The notes under the pieces are model-generated. The model made no database searches, was not told the DNA's origin, and was given only the letters and a program-made list of their open reading frames with translations. Positions 1 through 12,655 of a stretch of 64,000 bases of DNA are shown here, piece by piece. The DNA is taken from positions 930,001 to 994,000 of the forward strand of contig JACZZP010000019.1 in the NCBI GenBank assembly GCA_015183035.1. The letters run 5' to 3'. The first letter of the stretch is position 1, and every line of letters starts with the position of its first letter. This DNA is from Meloidogyne chitwoodi. Taxonomy: Eukaryota > Nematoda > Chromadorea > Rhabditida > Meloidogynidae. Made by a program: the position numbers and the translations under genes.

Positions 1-48
1 TAAATTTATTTTGTATCAAATATTAAAATAATTTATTATTATTATTAA

Positions 49-801
49 TGTCTTTAGAAAATATTATTACAACTCAACATATGATAAGGTCAATTAATGA
101 AAAAGATGAAAAAATAAATCAAATATCTGAACAATTATTCAAGAAAAAAATATGAAGAAAAAGTTAAAATATATGAACGAAAAGTGGAAAAATTTTGTAA
201 ATGAAAACAATCTTAAATGGGAAAGAACACATTTGGAACTTTTAAATAAAAAACTACAAGAAACATTAAAATTTTCAAAAAGCAAAATTTTTTTAGAAAA
301 CGTTGAAATTTTATAAAAATTAATTCATTAAAATTTTTAATAAATATAATATATGAATAAATTTTAGGATAATGAACTATTGACATTCAGAGAAAAATAT
401 ATTGAAAACGAAACAGAATTAAAAGAACATCAAGATATAATAAAAATAATAAAAGAGGAGGTAAATAAAAAATTATTGAAATTAAATAATATTTAAATTT
501 AGCAAGCAAAAATAAACATAAAAAAAGAGACTGGATAAAGCTTTAGATAGTATTTTAGCATTTGAGCATTCTTGTAGAGAAAATTGGAAACGGTTAATTT
601 AAAAATTTGTTATTAGTAAAATAATAGCACTTATGAGAAAATTAAATATATGTAAAAAATATAATTTTAAACATAACTATTTTTAGTAAGATTATATCAA
701 TTGAAGAGGAAGAGGATTCTAAGGAGTTGCAGCAAGTCCACATTAGGATCCAGCTCACGAATACAAACCATAAGATAAAGTTTACAGAAATTAAAATTTG
801 A
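49..801 (+). pseudogene. Broken coiled-coil gene remnant
   Basis: Several open blocks rich in Lys, Glu and Asn can be read on the plus strand. The first is from the ATG at 49; others lie at about 150-316, 369-461 (bounded by TTTTAG and GAG|GTAAAT, so exon-like), 504-600 and 690-801 (acidic, with EEEEDSKE). They change frame inside what look like single exons (near 147 and 530), so this is most likely a decayed gene encoding a charged coiled-coil protein. I do not recognise the family. Small undetected introns are a possible alternative to decay. Confidence 0.4.
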
Positions 802-1055
802 TAAAAATGATGAGAACTATATTTTAAATATTTTAGCTAAAAGAATTATTTTATAAAAATTCATTCAACATTTAATTAAACAGAATAATTAATTTTATTA
901 ACAATTTTTATGTGAAGTATAAGTATTAAAAATTAGAAAAAAAGGAAATAATATTGATAAAAAATTTGAAAATGTAAAAAAAAGAAATTTTCAAAATTTA
1001 TTAAAAGCTTGTAAAACAAATAAAATATTTATAAATTTTTTGAACATTTAAAAAA

Positions 1056-1163
1056 ATGCATCTTTCAGCAGCAAATTGCATTTTTGCAATAAGACGTTTC
1101 ATTGCCGAATATGGAAATCCTAAAAGAATTATCTCCGATAATGGGACTCAACAAACCAAGTAA
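1056..1163 (+). pseudogene. BEL/Pao-type integrase core fragment
   Basis: A 35-codon open frame contains AIRRFIAEYGNPKRIISDNG, which matches the segment around the second catalytic Asp of a BEL/Pao integrase (the SDNGT block; compare FSDNATNF in the intact element at about 57.0 kb). No other integrase block is readable nearby, so this is an isolated relic. It is diverged from the intact element, which has [17 protein letters not shown], and so comes from another family or an old copy. Confidence 0.65.
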
Positions 1164-2621
1164 ATCTAAAATGTGGAACTACAACAATTTAACGGCTAAT
1201 TTCAAGAATAATTAAAGAAATTAATTGATAAATAAATAAAAATAATATTTTTTTCATATAATATATCAAATTAATAAATTTTTAAGATTTGAATTTATTA
1301 TTAATATTTTAATTCAACGATAACAATTTTAGAAAATTAAAACTCCTAGAAAATGAATCCCAATTTGTAGACCGACACGGAAAACACTCCATAAATGCAA
1401 TGGCAGTTGACAGAGAAATAACATTCTAGTTAAATTTACCTACATATTTTTATATATTTTATACTCAATAAAGAGTTTAAAAATTATTTTTACAGTTTAA
1501 TTAAAATCAAAAAATTATATTTAAATTTATTTTGTTTCGGAATAATAAATGATTTTTTTATTAATAAATATTTTTTAAATTTTAAATAAAATTTAACGAT
1601 GTGATTAATCAATCAGGTTGAAAAACACTACTCCTCCTCCTCGTGAGATAATTAGCTAAAAAAATTTTTTTTTAATTTAAATTGGCGATGATGGTCTCGA
1701 AACTATGTTCTGATAAATTATAAATTTAAAATTATAATAGAATTATTAAAATCAGAATTAATTCCCTTTATATAATAAATATACACATTTTTCCATATAA
1801 TTTCAACATATATCATACATACAAAAATTATTGTAATCTAATTTACTTTGCCACACAAATCCAAATTGTCTATATATAAAAAATTTGGTTCGTTCCTTAT
1901 TAATCATCATTAAATTAATCATCACATCAATTCCCAACAAAAGATATATTTAATATAAAAACTTATTATTATAATTTTGGAATAAATAAATTTTAAAACT
2001 TCTTCTCACATCCTATTAAAGAATTAAATTAAATATTAAAGTTTTTTCTCTTTAAAACTTACGGAACCAGAGTGTTTTCAGTCTACAAATGCACTTATGT
2101 CAAGAGTATACACCATGTGTTATAATAAAACAAAACTGACAGTTTTAGTTGCCGCAGCTAATTTTCAAATTGCATTTTTGAAGGCGTTATTGAAGATGAA
2201 AAAATGAAATATATTGAATTGTTAGGAATTATTGGTAGAAATAGTAAGGAATTTGATAATGTAGAAAATTGAAATAGTAAATAATATGAGTTCCGATTCA
2301 GAAATACTCAAGGGTTTTTAATAAAATAAGTGGATTAAAATATGTGATAACATTACTGGATATCTCAGAAAATGTGTTTCCGAGGAGGAAGCTATAGACA
2401 TTTGTAAAGGACCAGGTATCGAAAAATTGACAAGGAATAAATATATAAATTAATCAAATAAAATATAATTATTCAATTAAATTAAATATATATTATACTA
2501 TTAAATTAAATATTTTAAAAAACAAGTTTCGCAATCTTATAATGCAATAAATATATAAATTAATTAAATAAATAAAATATATATATATGTAAATAAAACT
2601 ATATTAAATAAATAAATAATA
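1164..2621. other. AT-rich stretch without a supported gene
   Basis: No open frame with convincing coding content is seen. Short less AT-rich islands occur at 1330-1430, 1610-1645 and 2056-2430. The last reads like pieces of a former gene with many stops. I cannot assign any of them. Confidence 0.5.
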
Positions 2622-4466
2622 AAGGGATAACTTATTAAGAAAAAGATTTATGAAATAATTGACCAAAATAAATAGCGGGATGAATAATTTTTGAAATAAA
2701 TATTAGAAGAAAATATAAAATTGATTCGATGAGAGATAACTTATTAAGAAAAAGAGTTATGAAATAATTGTCCAAAATAAATAGTGGGGTGAATAATTTT
2801 TGAAATAAATATTAGAAGAAAATATAAAATTGATTCGATGAGAGATAACTTATTAAGAAAAAGAGTTATGAAATAATTGTCCAAAATAAATAGTGGGGTG
2901 AATAATTTTTGAAATAAATATTAGAAGAAAATATAAAATTGATTCGATGAGAGATAACTTATTAGGAAAAAGAGTTATGAAATAATTGTCCAAAATAAAT
3001 AGTGGGGTGAATAATTTTTGAAATAAATATTAGAAGAAAATATAAAATTGATTCGATGAGAGATAACTTATTAGGAAAAAGAGTTATGAAATAATTGTCC
3101 AAAATAAATAGTGGGGTGAATAATTTTTGAAATAAATATTAGAAGAAAATATAAAATTGATTCGATGAGAGATAACTTATTAAGAAAAAGAGTTATGAAA
3201 TAATTGTCCAAAATAAATAGTGGGGTGAATAATTTTTGAAATAAATATTAGAAGAAAATATAAAATTGATTCGATGAGAGATAACTTATTAAGAAAAAGA
3301 GTTATGAAATAATTGTCCAAAATAAATAGTGGGGTGAATAATTTTTGAAATAAATATTAGAAGAAAATATAAAATTGATTCGATGAGAGATAACTTATTA
3401 AGAAAAAGAGTTATGAAATAATTGTCCAAAATAAATAGTGGGGTGAATAATTTTTGAAATAAATATTAGAAGAAAATATAAAATTGATTCGATGAGAGAT
3501 AACTTATTAAGAAAAAGAGTTATGAAATAATTGTCCAAAATAAATAGTGGGGTGAATAATTTTTGAAATAAATATTAGAAGAAAATATAAAATTGATTCG
3601 ATGAGAGATAACTTATTAAGAAAAAGAGTTATGAAATAATTGTCCAAAATAAATAGTGGGGTGAATAATTTTTGAAATAAATATTAGAAGAAAATATAAA
3701 ATTGATTCGATGAGAGATAACTTATTAAGAAAAAGAGTTATGAAATAATTGTCCAAAATAAATAGTGGGGTGAATAATTTTTGAAATAAATATTAGAAGA
3801 AAATATAAAATTGATTCGATGAGAGATAACTTATTAAGAAAAAGAGTTATGAAATAATTGTCCAAAATAAATAGTGGGGTGAATAATTTTTGAAATAAAT
3901 ATTAGAAGAAAATATAAAATTGATTCGATGAGAGATAACTTATTAAGAAAAAGAGTTATGAAATAATTGTCCAAAATAAATAGTGGGGTGAATAATTTTT
4001 GAAATAAATATTAGAAGAAAATATAAAATTGATTCGATGAGAGATAACTTATTAAGAAAAAGAGTTATGAAATAATTGTCCAAAATAAATAGTGGGGTGA
4101 ATAATTTTTGAAATAAATATTAGAAGAAAATATAAAATTGATTCGATGAGAGATAACTTATTAAGAAAAAGAGTTATGAAATAATTGTCCAAAATAAATA
4201 GTGGGGTGAATAATTTTTGAAATAAATATTAGAAGAAAATATAAAATTGATTCGATGAGAGATAACTTATTAAGAAAAAGAGTTATGAAATAATTGTCCA
4301 AAATAAATAGTGGGGTGAATAATTTTTGAAATAAATATTAGAAGAAAATATAAAATTGATTCGATGAGAGATAACTTATTAAGAAAAAGATTTATGAAAT
4401 AATTGACCAAAATAAATAGCGGGATGAATAATTTTTGAAATAAATATTAGAAGAAAATATAAAATT
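2622..4466. repeat. 109-bp satellite, 17 tandem copies
   Basis: The unit beginning GAGAGATAACTTATTAAG recurs every 109 bp: 2731, 2840, 2949 and so on to 4366, preceded by one copy at 2622. Internal copies are almost identical; the copies at 2949 and 3058 share TTAGG for TTAAG. The first and last copies both carry the same variants (AAGATTTATG, TTGACC, AGCGGGATG), which are absent from all internal copies. Confidence 0.95.
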
Positions 4467-4926
4467 ATAGAAGGTGATATTTTACAAAAGAATAATATTT
4501 TAAATTATTTTTATTTTAAAATAGAAAAAAATAAAAAATTAATAAAAATTAATATGTTTTTGATTATTAAAAGTGAATTTAAAAAAAAAATAAATAATAA
4601 TAATATTGAATAACAGTGATCAAACCTAACTATCATATTAATCCCAGGAATATTCCAACATCTGACTTTCACGAACTTTATCTCCAACCAACAATCGTGA
4701 GACGGGAGGATGTTGCGGGATCTCATAAATGAAGTTCAGTAAATAAATAAACTATAATTAGAATTAGAAGAATAAATTAAAAAAATAAATATATATATAA
4801 TTAATTGAGCAGATCAAGGACGACGAGTCTCTTCTTCTTATGTTAGTTAAATAAACAAAAAATTGATATATTTAATTTAAAATAATTTTAAAAATACAAA
4901 TAAAAAATTAAATAATAGCAAAAAAT
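4467..4926. other. AT-rich intergenic stretch
   Basis: Nothing coding is supported. A less AT-rich patch at 4615-4735 and the phrase GATCAAGGACGACGAGTC at 4812 stand out. The latter recurs with one change at about 14430 (GATCAAGGACGATGAGTC), suggesting a dispersed repeat. Confidence 0.4.
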
Positions 4927-5044
4927 ATGAATGAAATAAGAAAATACATTAATCAGTCTGATAAGCAAATTTTTAGCAAAATAGTTGAGCTGAAGCTCTC
5001 GCATTATGATGCATTGAGTGTATTGGAGCAAGAAAATAAAAAAC
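4927..5044 (+). pseudogene. Exon-like fragment related to the hAT relic downstream
   Basis: A frame of about 39 codons starts at ATG 4927 (MNEIRKYINQSDKQ) and ends at a good donor (AAAAAC|GTAAGT). Its start and upstream DNA (AATAATAGCAAAAAATATGA) resemble the start at 5372 (MTEKRKYNNQSDQK), so the two are duplicated copies of one N-terminal segment. The continuation after the donor was not found. Confidence 0.35.
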
Positions 5045-5371
5045 GTAAGTTCGCCAACATTGTTACTATTTATGGTTAAAAATCTCTTATTTGATTTTGT
5101 TCAATACAAATAATTTTCAGCTAAATTTTTATCTACTTAAAACTAAAATATTAAAAAATATACTAAATTATTTTTTTTTTCCATTTAATAAAATATATAA
5201 TTAAAGAACGAAACGTAATAAACTGCGAAAATAGAAAACATTAATCACCTAGTTCTAAAAATATTCTTAATCAAAAACACAATAATTTAATTTTTTTAAA
5301 TAATTAAAAAAATAAATATATTAAAAGATTAAATAAAATATAAATAAAAAATTAAATAATTGCAAATAAAT

Positions 5372-5575
5372 ATGACTGAAAAAAGGAAATATAATAATCA
5401 ATCTGATCAGAAAATATCACTGTGCTCCACTTGGACCTGTGAGTCTGAACGTCTTTTTTCTAAAGCAGGATATATTGCTAGCAAATATAGAATAAATATT
5501 TCATCTGAAAATTTAGAAAAACAGTTGTTCCTCCATCATAATCTTAAACATTATGGATTTAAATATTCAATTTAA
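5372..5575 (+). pseudogene. hAT transposase C-terminal dimerisation fragment
   Basis: The 68-codon frame contains SERLFSKAGYIASKYRINIS followed by SSENLEKQLFLHHNL. This is the hallmark C-terminal hAT dimerisation block (S.ER.FS.aG.i.s..R..ls..n.e.l.fl..n). The rest of the transposase, including the zinc finger and the catalytic core, is absent. The first 15 residues match the fragment at 4927, so this is a rearranged relic. Terminal inverted repeats were not identified. Confidence 0.75.
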
Positions 5576-8500
5576 ATTAAATTTATTATTTAAAATAAAA
5601 ACAAAAATTTTTGAACTTAAGCAGGAAAGGGAAAATTCCATTTTACAAAGCAATACGTAAAAATGGTAAAGTATTTATTAAAAATTTTTAATTAATTTTA
5701 TTTAAATTATTTGGTACTACTTAATGTGAATTTTTTTAAATATTTTTTATAAAATTAAATATTTATTTGATAAAATATTATTAGAATAAAAGTTTGTTAA
5801 ATTACCACTAAAAATTTATATGATAAATTAATTTAATTTAAAATAATTAATTTAAAAATAATTAAATTAAAAAATATTTTTTTAATAAAAAATATGGCTA
5901 CAGTTGCTCAGTGAGGAAGGACTTATTAGCTTAAGACCTGATCCTTTCAACGAAATTAAAAAATTATTTAAATATAATCAAATTTAAATAATTAATTAAA
6001 TTAATTTTAAATAAAATTAATTTAATTAATTAAATAAAAAATTTAATTGATAATTTAGAAATTAAACACAATGTAGAAGTTCACAAGAGAATTTTTTATT
6101 AACATAAGTTAATTAAATAAATTTTATTAAATTAATAAAATGTTGAATTATAAAATTTTTTATTTGATAATTTAACAAATTTAATTTTAAAAATATTGAA
6201 AATCAATAATTGTAATTTTAACGATTTGAAAAGCACAAGAAAGACATTAAATGATCAAAATTAAAAAAAGAAATTAATAAATTTTATTTGATAATTTTTA
6301 ATTGACTTAAAAATAAAGTCTTCATTTTCAACTCTTTGTTTCAGTTTGTGAAATTCAAATTTATTAATAATTATTAGTATAACAATATTTAAATATCAAA
6401 TACCACTAAAGGAGTAAGTGAACAAAATTCAGCAACTGACACACAATATTTCAAAAAAATTTTTAATTAATTTACTGTCATTATGTTGTGACTTATAAAC
6501 GTCACAATGTTAATTATTTAATTTGTTTATTATATTTCTTATTCGCCGAACAAATTCTTTGTAACCTTCAATTTATTTTCATATAAATATAATAATTTTC
6601 CCCCGTAAATTTAATCTTTCAATCTTTCATTTTATTTTATATAATTTTCTTTTAAATAAAATATTTAATAATTTTGGTGGTAATAATTATGTGCTTTATA
6701 GTCATTAATTTCAAATAAATAAATAATAACAATAATATTTTAAGGATTTCTGTTGTGTGGACGATTTAATTGAATAATTTTGGTTAATTAAAATGGTACA
6801 TCGACAATTGCTCTAATTAAATAATATTTTATATATATATTAAACATAGCAAAACACTAGAATTCGAACAATATTACATGTATAAGAAAGAAGTATATAT
6901 CAAATTAATATTATTAACTTACTTTTGTATTTATTTTAAATTAAATTTTAAATAATTAATATTTAAAAATAATAAAAGAATTAATTTTATAACTAATTTC
7001 AATTTTAATATATTTATTTTATTTTAAAAATTTTAAGTACTACATTTTAAATGAATTGGTGATACCACCAGCGTTTAAATAACAAGCTTTTCAACTACTA
7101 ATTAAAAAATTGTAAATGTATTAACCAAATTACCAAAGAAACGGATAGAACAACAAACATACGATGAGTTTTTCACGAACTTTTTATGCATAAAAAACAA
7201 CTTTTTATATTTGTATAAGCCACCTGACGTAAGTTGGAACAATCCTTTCAAGGCAAAAGGCATGTTTTTATTTTTATGATTTTAGATTAATTTAAAATAT
7301 TCCTTAAATAGAATAAAATAATTTTATTTTATAACTATTGATAATTTAAAATTTAATACTTATTATAAAATAATTCTCATTAGTATCATTTAAACCACGA
7401 ATAAACAAAAATATTTTCAATTTTTTAGAGAACGAAAACTTATTCTATGAAAAATTAATATTTAAATTTTTGAAAATATTAAAAAAAACTACAAATAAAA
7501 ATTTTTGAAATTTTTATTTAAAAAGAATCTTTCAAAATAATTGATTAATTAAACTAAAAAGAATAGAATAAAAAATAAAATATGAAGATATTAATTAATA
7601 TTCAACAACTACGGTATTTAATAAGATAAAATAAAAAAATAATAATTTTAAATAATTTAATTTTAATAGAAATAATTTAAAGAATTATTTAAAAATTAGA
7701 AAATGAAATCTGCGCAATGGATATAACTACATAAATACATATATTAAATTTTTTAGGTATAACTACCGATAAACAACGAGATCTGTTTATCAATAATAAA
7801 ATAAATAATAAAATTTTAATTATATTTTTTTTAGTATTATTATTAAATTATAAAAAAATTTTAGGTTTAATTACCAAAAGTCTCGACATTAAAAACAAAA
7901 TTAAAATAAATAATAAAAAAATTTTAATTATATTTTTTTAATATTATTAATAAATTATAAAAAAATTTTTAGGTTTAATTACCAAAAGCCGACATTAAAA
8001 AACAAAATTAAAATAAATAATAAAAAAATTTAATTATATTATTATTATTAACCCTCACGCACCGGATGGGGTATTTCGCACCCCAATGCGACTTAAAAGA
8101 TCGATATTTTTATGGATTTCTTGTATATCTTGCTCTTCTTCTCTGATTTTGTTTATTTTATTGCCATAGATATAATGTAGCTCTTTTAAGTCATAGAGTC
8201 AATGTTAGACCCCCAAAAAATACTCTTCCTTTAGCGACGGTAGGGGGTGTATAATTACATTATTATATTTTACAAATAGTTTAATATAATTTAAAAAATT
8301 CTATAACATTTTTATCCAAATAAGTAGAAGAAAATATCGCTTATTGGTAATACGAAAAAATTATTTCACAAACAAACGCGATGCAAACGGATGGAAATTT
8401 TAAAATAATGGCGACATTTCAAATTCTCTAATGATCAAATAAAATATATAAATTATTGTATTTAAATATTATAAATCGAGAAAAATCAAATAAAACAGCA

Positions 8501-9564
8501 TGAACAAGAAAAAATGAGAATAAAACAATAATTAGAAAAAACAAAAAAATTTATACGCAAATAACCGTTTAAAAATTATGGAAAATAATAAGGAAGTGCA
8601 AATGAAGAAATAACAATTGACGAAATGTTGTGGAAGAAAACGAAAAAATATTTTAAAAAAAAAAGAATTATAAGGAGAAAAATCAAGAGAAGGAAAAAAT
8701 ATGGAACAAAAACAAAATAAATTAATTAAAGGTTTTTAAAAAAAATTATAAATACAAAAGTTGAATTTAAATCCAAATTAATTTTTAATTAATAAAATTA
8801 ACCTAAAAAATTATTTTTATTATTACTGAATTAAAAGAACAAGTTACTTTGCTACAGCACAAATTAAAATTTTTTAATTAATTAATTTATATTATAGTAA
8901 AATTTTTTTAATTAAATTTTAATTTATATTTTAAAGATAAAGCCTTGGGATCACTTATTAACTTGCTTTTGAATTTCAAAGCCGGGCAGCTTAGGAAGAC
9001 CATGTTGTAGACCGAGCAAGTCTGGTCGAGCCAAGCAAGTGCGTAAATTTTTTAAAATTAATTTTAATAAATAAAAATAATTAAATTAATTTTACTAAAA
9101 AATTTAATTTAAAATTGGATAATAATTTAATCTGTTTTTGGAGTGCAAGTCTTAATTTAAATCAACAAATATTAAAGGACCTAATTCAAAAAAACTTTAT
9201 TGTAAGTAATTACCAAATTACCAACACTAGAAATTTTAATTTATTAAATTAGGTAAATATATTAAAAATTAAAAATAAATTAATTTTTCATTTTCAAAAA
9301 TTTGTAGTTAAAATTCATCTGCTGATCTTCTTCATACATGCTCTGCTCACTCGATAAGCAAGAAGTAAAAGAAATATTTTAAATTAAATTATAGAATGAA
9401 ATTAAAATGGCAAATAATAACAAAATAGTTTTGTATGATATCAGATTGAAGCATTTGGAGCAATAAAAGCTTTTTATTTTATTTTTTAGAAATTTTAAAT
9501 TAAATTATGAAGAATGCTATAAAACATTGCTTTCCAACACGATTCAACGATAATGCTCAAGATT
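5576..9564. other. Gene-poor AT-rich region
   Basis: No gene is supported. Visible structure: a 108-bp tandem repeat at about 7750-8035; a patch at 8048-8260 that starts TTAACCCTCACGCACCGG and could be a transposon end; and a less AT-rich patch at 8935-9040 that I cannot interpret. Confidence 0.5.
7752..8035. repeat. 108-bp tandem repeat, about 2.5 copies
   Basis: The phrase TTTTTAGGTTTAATTACC recurs with 108-bp spacing (about 7861 and 7969), with a diverged copy TTTTTTAGGTATAACTACC at about 7753. Between them lies the same AT-rich spacer with ATTAAAAACAAAATTAAAAT. Confidence 0.7.
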
Positions 9565-9795
9565 GTGTATCAGACCTACTTTATATAGAAAATATATTTA
9601 ATGTTTGAATAAGTATGTAGAACTAGAAAATTTTAAAGTCATCTTTTAATTTATACAAATAAAATATCCATTATCGATCAAGTTATGATCAGTGTGTGAA
9701 CTAAAAATTAACGCATAACTATATTTAAAAAATAATTAGATTATAAAATAATCTTTAAATGTTAATATAATTATTATTAATAAAATAATTAAAAA
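9565..9795. repeat. Direct repeat, left copy (pair at 12427)
   Basis: The segment from TTGTGTATCAGACCTA to AATAAAATAATT is repeated in the same orientation at 12427-12655 with few changes. A shorter match (AAGAAGTAAAAGAAATATTTTAAATTAAA) also precedes each copy, at about 9360 and 12240, so a longer segment was duplicated and then decayed. Upstream of the left copy, CFPTRF-like codons resemble a CFPARF block at about 12860. Confidence 0.75.
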
Positions 9796-11099
9796 TGTTA
9801 AAATTGATTTAATTATATAGTAATTAAAAATTTCAAGTTAAATTAATAAACGTTTTATCAATGCCAAAATAGTCTATTTTAAATTAAAATTTCTTATTGA
9901 TTAAATTTTTGTAAACTATGGGATGATTTTGTTGAGCCCCCTGTGCGACAACATGTAAAAATGCTTTGTCTTCTAATGATTCTGATTATATAAAAATTAA
10001 TTATTATAACTGTTATCTGTCACAATAGTTAAATTTTTTAGTTTTTTAAGTTGTTGCGGGCATAGCCCGTTTAAATAAATTAAATAAATAAATTAATTAA
10101 TTAAAATAAATAAATAGGTAAAAATAAAATAAATATATACAACCGGATCAAAATAAATATACACAATATTTAAACAAAAACCTTTTATAAATAATTTTTT
10201 TATAATTCTTTTTGTTATCCAAGCTTGAATTAAAATAAATTAATATGTATATTCTCAATTTCTCCCATTTTTAACAGTTAAAACTTTTTAGTTAAATTTT
10301 GTATTTTAAATAAATAAATAAATAAAATATTATTTAATTCTGCAAATTTAAATTAGTTTTAAAATAAATAAATATTATTTTATAAATTTTCTTTCGTTAC
10401 CCAATTGTTTAAATTTAAAAATCCAGTTTGATAACTTTTAATTTGTTCAATACCCCAATTTAAATAAATAAATATTATTTCTTTCGAATTTAAATTAATT
10501 AAATTCCTTTAAATAATAATAATATAAATTAGATAATTCATCTTTATTAAAACAACAACAATTAATTTCTTCACAAAATAATCAAATACAGAACTTTCAA
10601 TTATCTCCTAATAATTCTAGGTAAATCTCAACAATTTATCACATATATTATTTGTTTCCCTTTTTTGTTTTTTTCTTTTGATGTAATTTTATATTAATTA
10701 GAGATTTATAATTTATAACTTATAATGAAAACAACTCTATTTATTCAATTTGAGGAACTTCCAATTCGAAAAATAGTTTGAAGCCGTTAAACAAACATCA
10801 AAAAAAGCAATCATCTTTGATTAGAACTATTATTAACAAAATAATTATATATATTTTCTATCAAATATTATTTAATTTTTTAGAATCTTCATTAAAAAAG
10901 AAAGAAAAGAAATTCTTATTTTTCAGTGGAAAAAATAACAATTAAAAAAATAAAAATTTAAGTATATAATATAAATAATTAATTTATAAAAATAATTAAA
11001 AATAATAAAAATGAAAAAATAAAAATTTATGTATGAAATATAAATAAAAAAATTATTGATATTAAAAATAATTAAATAAAAATAATAAATTTTGTATAA

Positions 11100-12030
11100 A
11101 AATAAATAATTAATTTTATAAAAATAGTAAGATGTATACCAAATGTGGAGCAGGACAATTTTATTTTCACGCCTGAGTGGAGATATTATGGTTTGAAAAG
11201 AAAGGCATTAGTTGATAGCAAAGGAGGTCCATGTCGAAAAACAGCTAGTAAGGATACGTGCAAGAGTACTAAAAATTTACAATAATAATCCTAAAATGAA
11301 CCAAACAGATATACATAAGATAATAAAAAAGGAATATAAACATGCCCCGTCATACGATTCTGAACGCCGCTGGATTATTGAAAAGTAAAAAATAAATATT
11401 ATGGGTATTTAAAAAATATTTTCTAATAAAAATATTTTATTGTAATAGCTTAAAAAATGGCTTCAATTAACATTTATTATATTAAACGAAACTGAATTTA
11501 AAAAAGAGATTAAAAAAGCAAAAAATGAAAATGAATTTAATTGTATTCCATTCAATGAAAATATTTCAGTAATAGTAAGCTCAATTGTTTGCAATAAAAA
11601 GTAATATTACTGGCGTAAACATATTTAGATAATTTTTAAATATTAAAATTTTTTTACAAATATTATATTTAAATAATTCATTAAATAGTTAAAAAAAAAT
11701 TACATAAAAATAATATTAATATTAAATAAATAAATCTCAAATATTTTTAACATTTAATTTGAATAATTTTTTTATAAAGTTCATTAAAACAATTGATGCT
11801 TTTATGGCTCTTGACAATTATAAGAAATATAAACATTTATTAATAATTGAAAAAAGCTTTAGCTGATAAATTAATAGAACAATTTGATGATATGCGAATC
11901 AGAGTTATGTTTGTAAAACTGCATATTTTTGTTCTACTTAAGTTGACTGGAATTATTTTTCAAATTTCAAAGAAGAATTTTGTGCTTGATCAGATAAAGA
12001 ATGACAAGTTTTTTCTTGATAGTTAACCAA
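11100..12030 (+). pseudogene. Remnants of an unrecognised gene
   Basis: Open pieces occur at about 11225-11386 (basic, ending SYDSERRWIIEK then stop), 11450-11600 (starting after TAATAG with LKKWLQLTFIILNETEF) and 11857-12024 (ALADKLIEQFDDMRIRV..., 50+ codons). Frames are inconsistent between them and the codon content is diluted. I read this as an eroded gene or transposon and name no family. Confidence 0.3.
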
Positions 12031-12426
12031 ACAAAAAATTAGAGTGCTTTACAAGATGCTTTTAGCACACAACCATCTACATCATCAGCAATATTAACTC
12101 TCATCTAACTAAAGAAAAATTATGAAAAAAAATTAAAAATAAATGCCTATAATAAATATGAAATAGAATTAAAGACTATATCTTTTAAAAAAAGTTAAAA
12201 TATTTAATTATAATAAAAAATATATAACTCGATGAAACAAGAAGTAAAAGAAATATTTTAAATTAAAATATATCATTTTTTATTAAAATTTTTTTTATCA
12301 TTTATTATGATTTTTTAATTTATTATTTTTTATTAAACTTAATTTGATTTATATAGAAAATTAAAAAAATGTTTCCTTCCGTATTAAATAGACAAAGTTT
12401 CCGATTGTACTTGTCCTGAAGAGGCA

Positions 12427-12655
12427 TTGTGTATCAGACCTATTTTATATAGAAAATATATTTAATGTGTGAATAAGGATGTAGAACTAGAAAATTTTAA
12501 AGTCATCTTTTAATTTATACAAATAAAATATCCAATATTGCTAAAGTTATGATCAGTGTGTGAACTAAAAATTAACGCATAAATATATTTAAAAAAATAA
12601 TTAGATTATAAAATAATCTTTAAATGTAAATATTATTATTATTAATAAAATAATT
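12427..12655. repeat. Direct repeat, right copy (pair at 9565)
   Basis: Near-copy of 9565-9795, 2.86 kb downstream in the same orientation. The spacing would allow an old LTR-like or segmental duplication, but no TG..CA ends or internal retroelement genes are visible, so I keep it as a plain direct repeat. Confidence 0.75.

Noticed and set aside
7861..7990. Spliced-leader RNA gene, from GGTTTAATTACC
   Set aside because: Only the first 12 bases match SL1; no donor follows at the right place and no Sm site is seen, and it lies in an AT-rich tandem repeat.
8048..8260. PiggyBac-like element starting TTAACCCTCACGCACC
   Set aside because: No inverted partner ending in GGG-TTAA was found within a reasonable distance, so the call is not supported.
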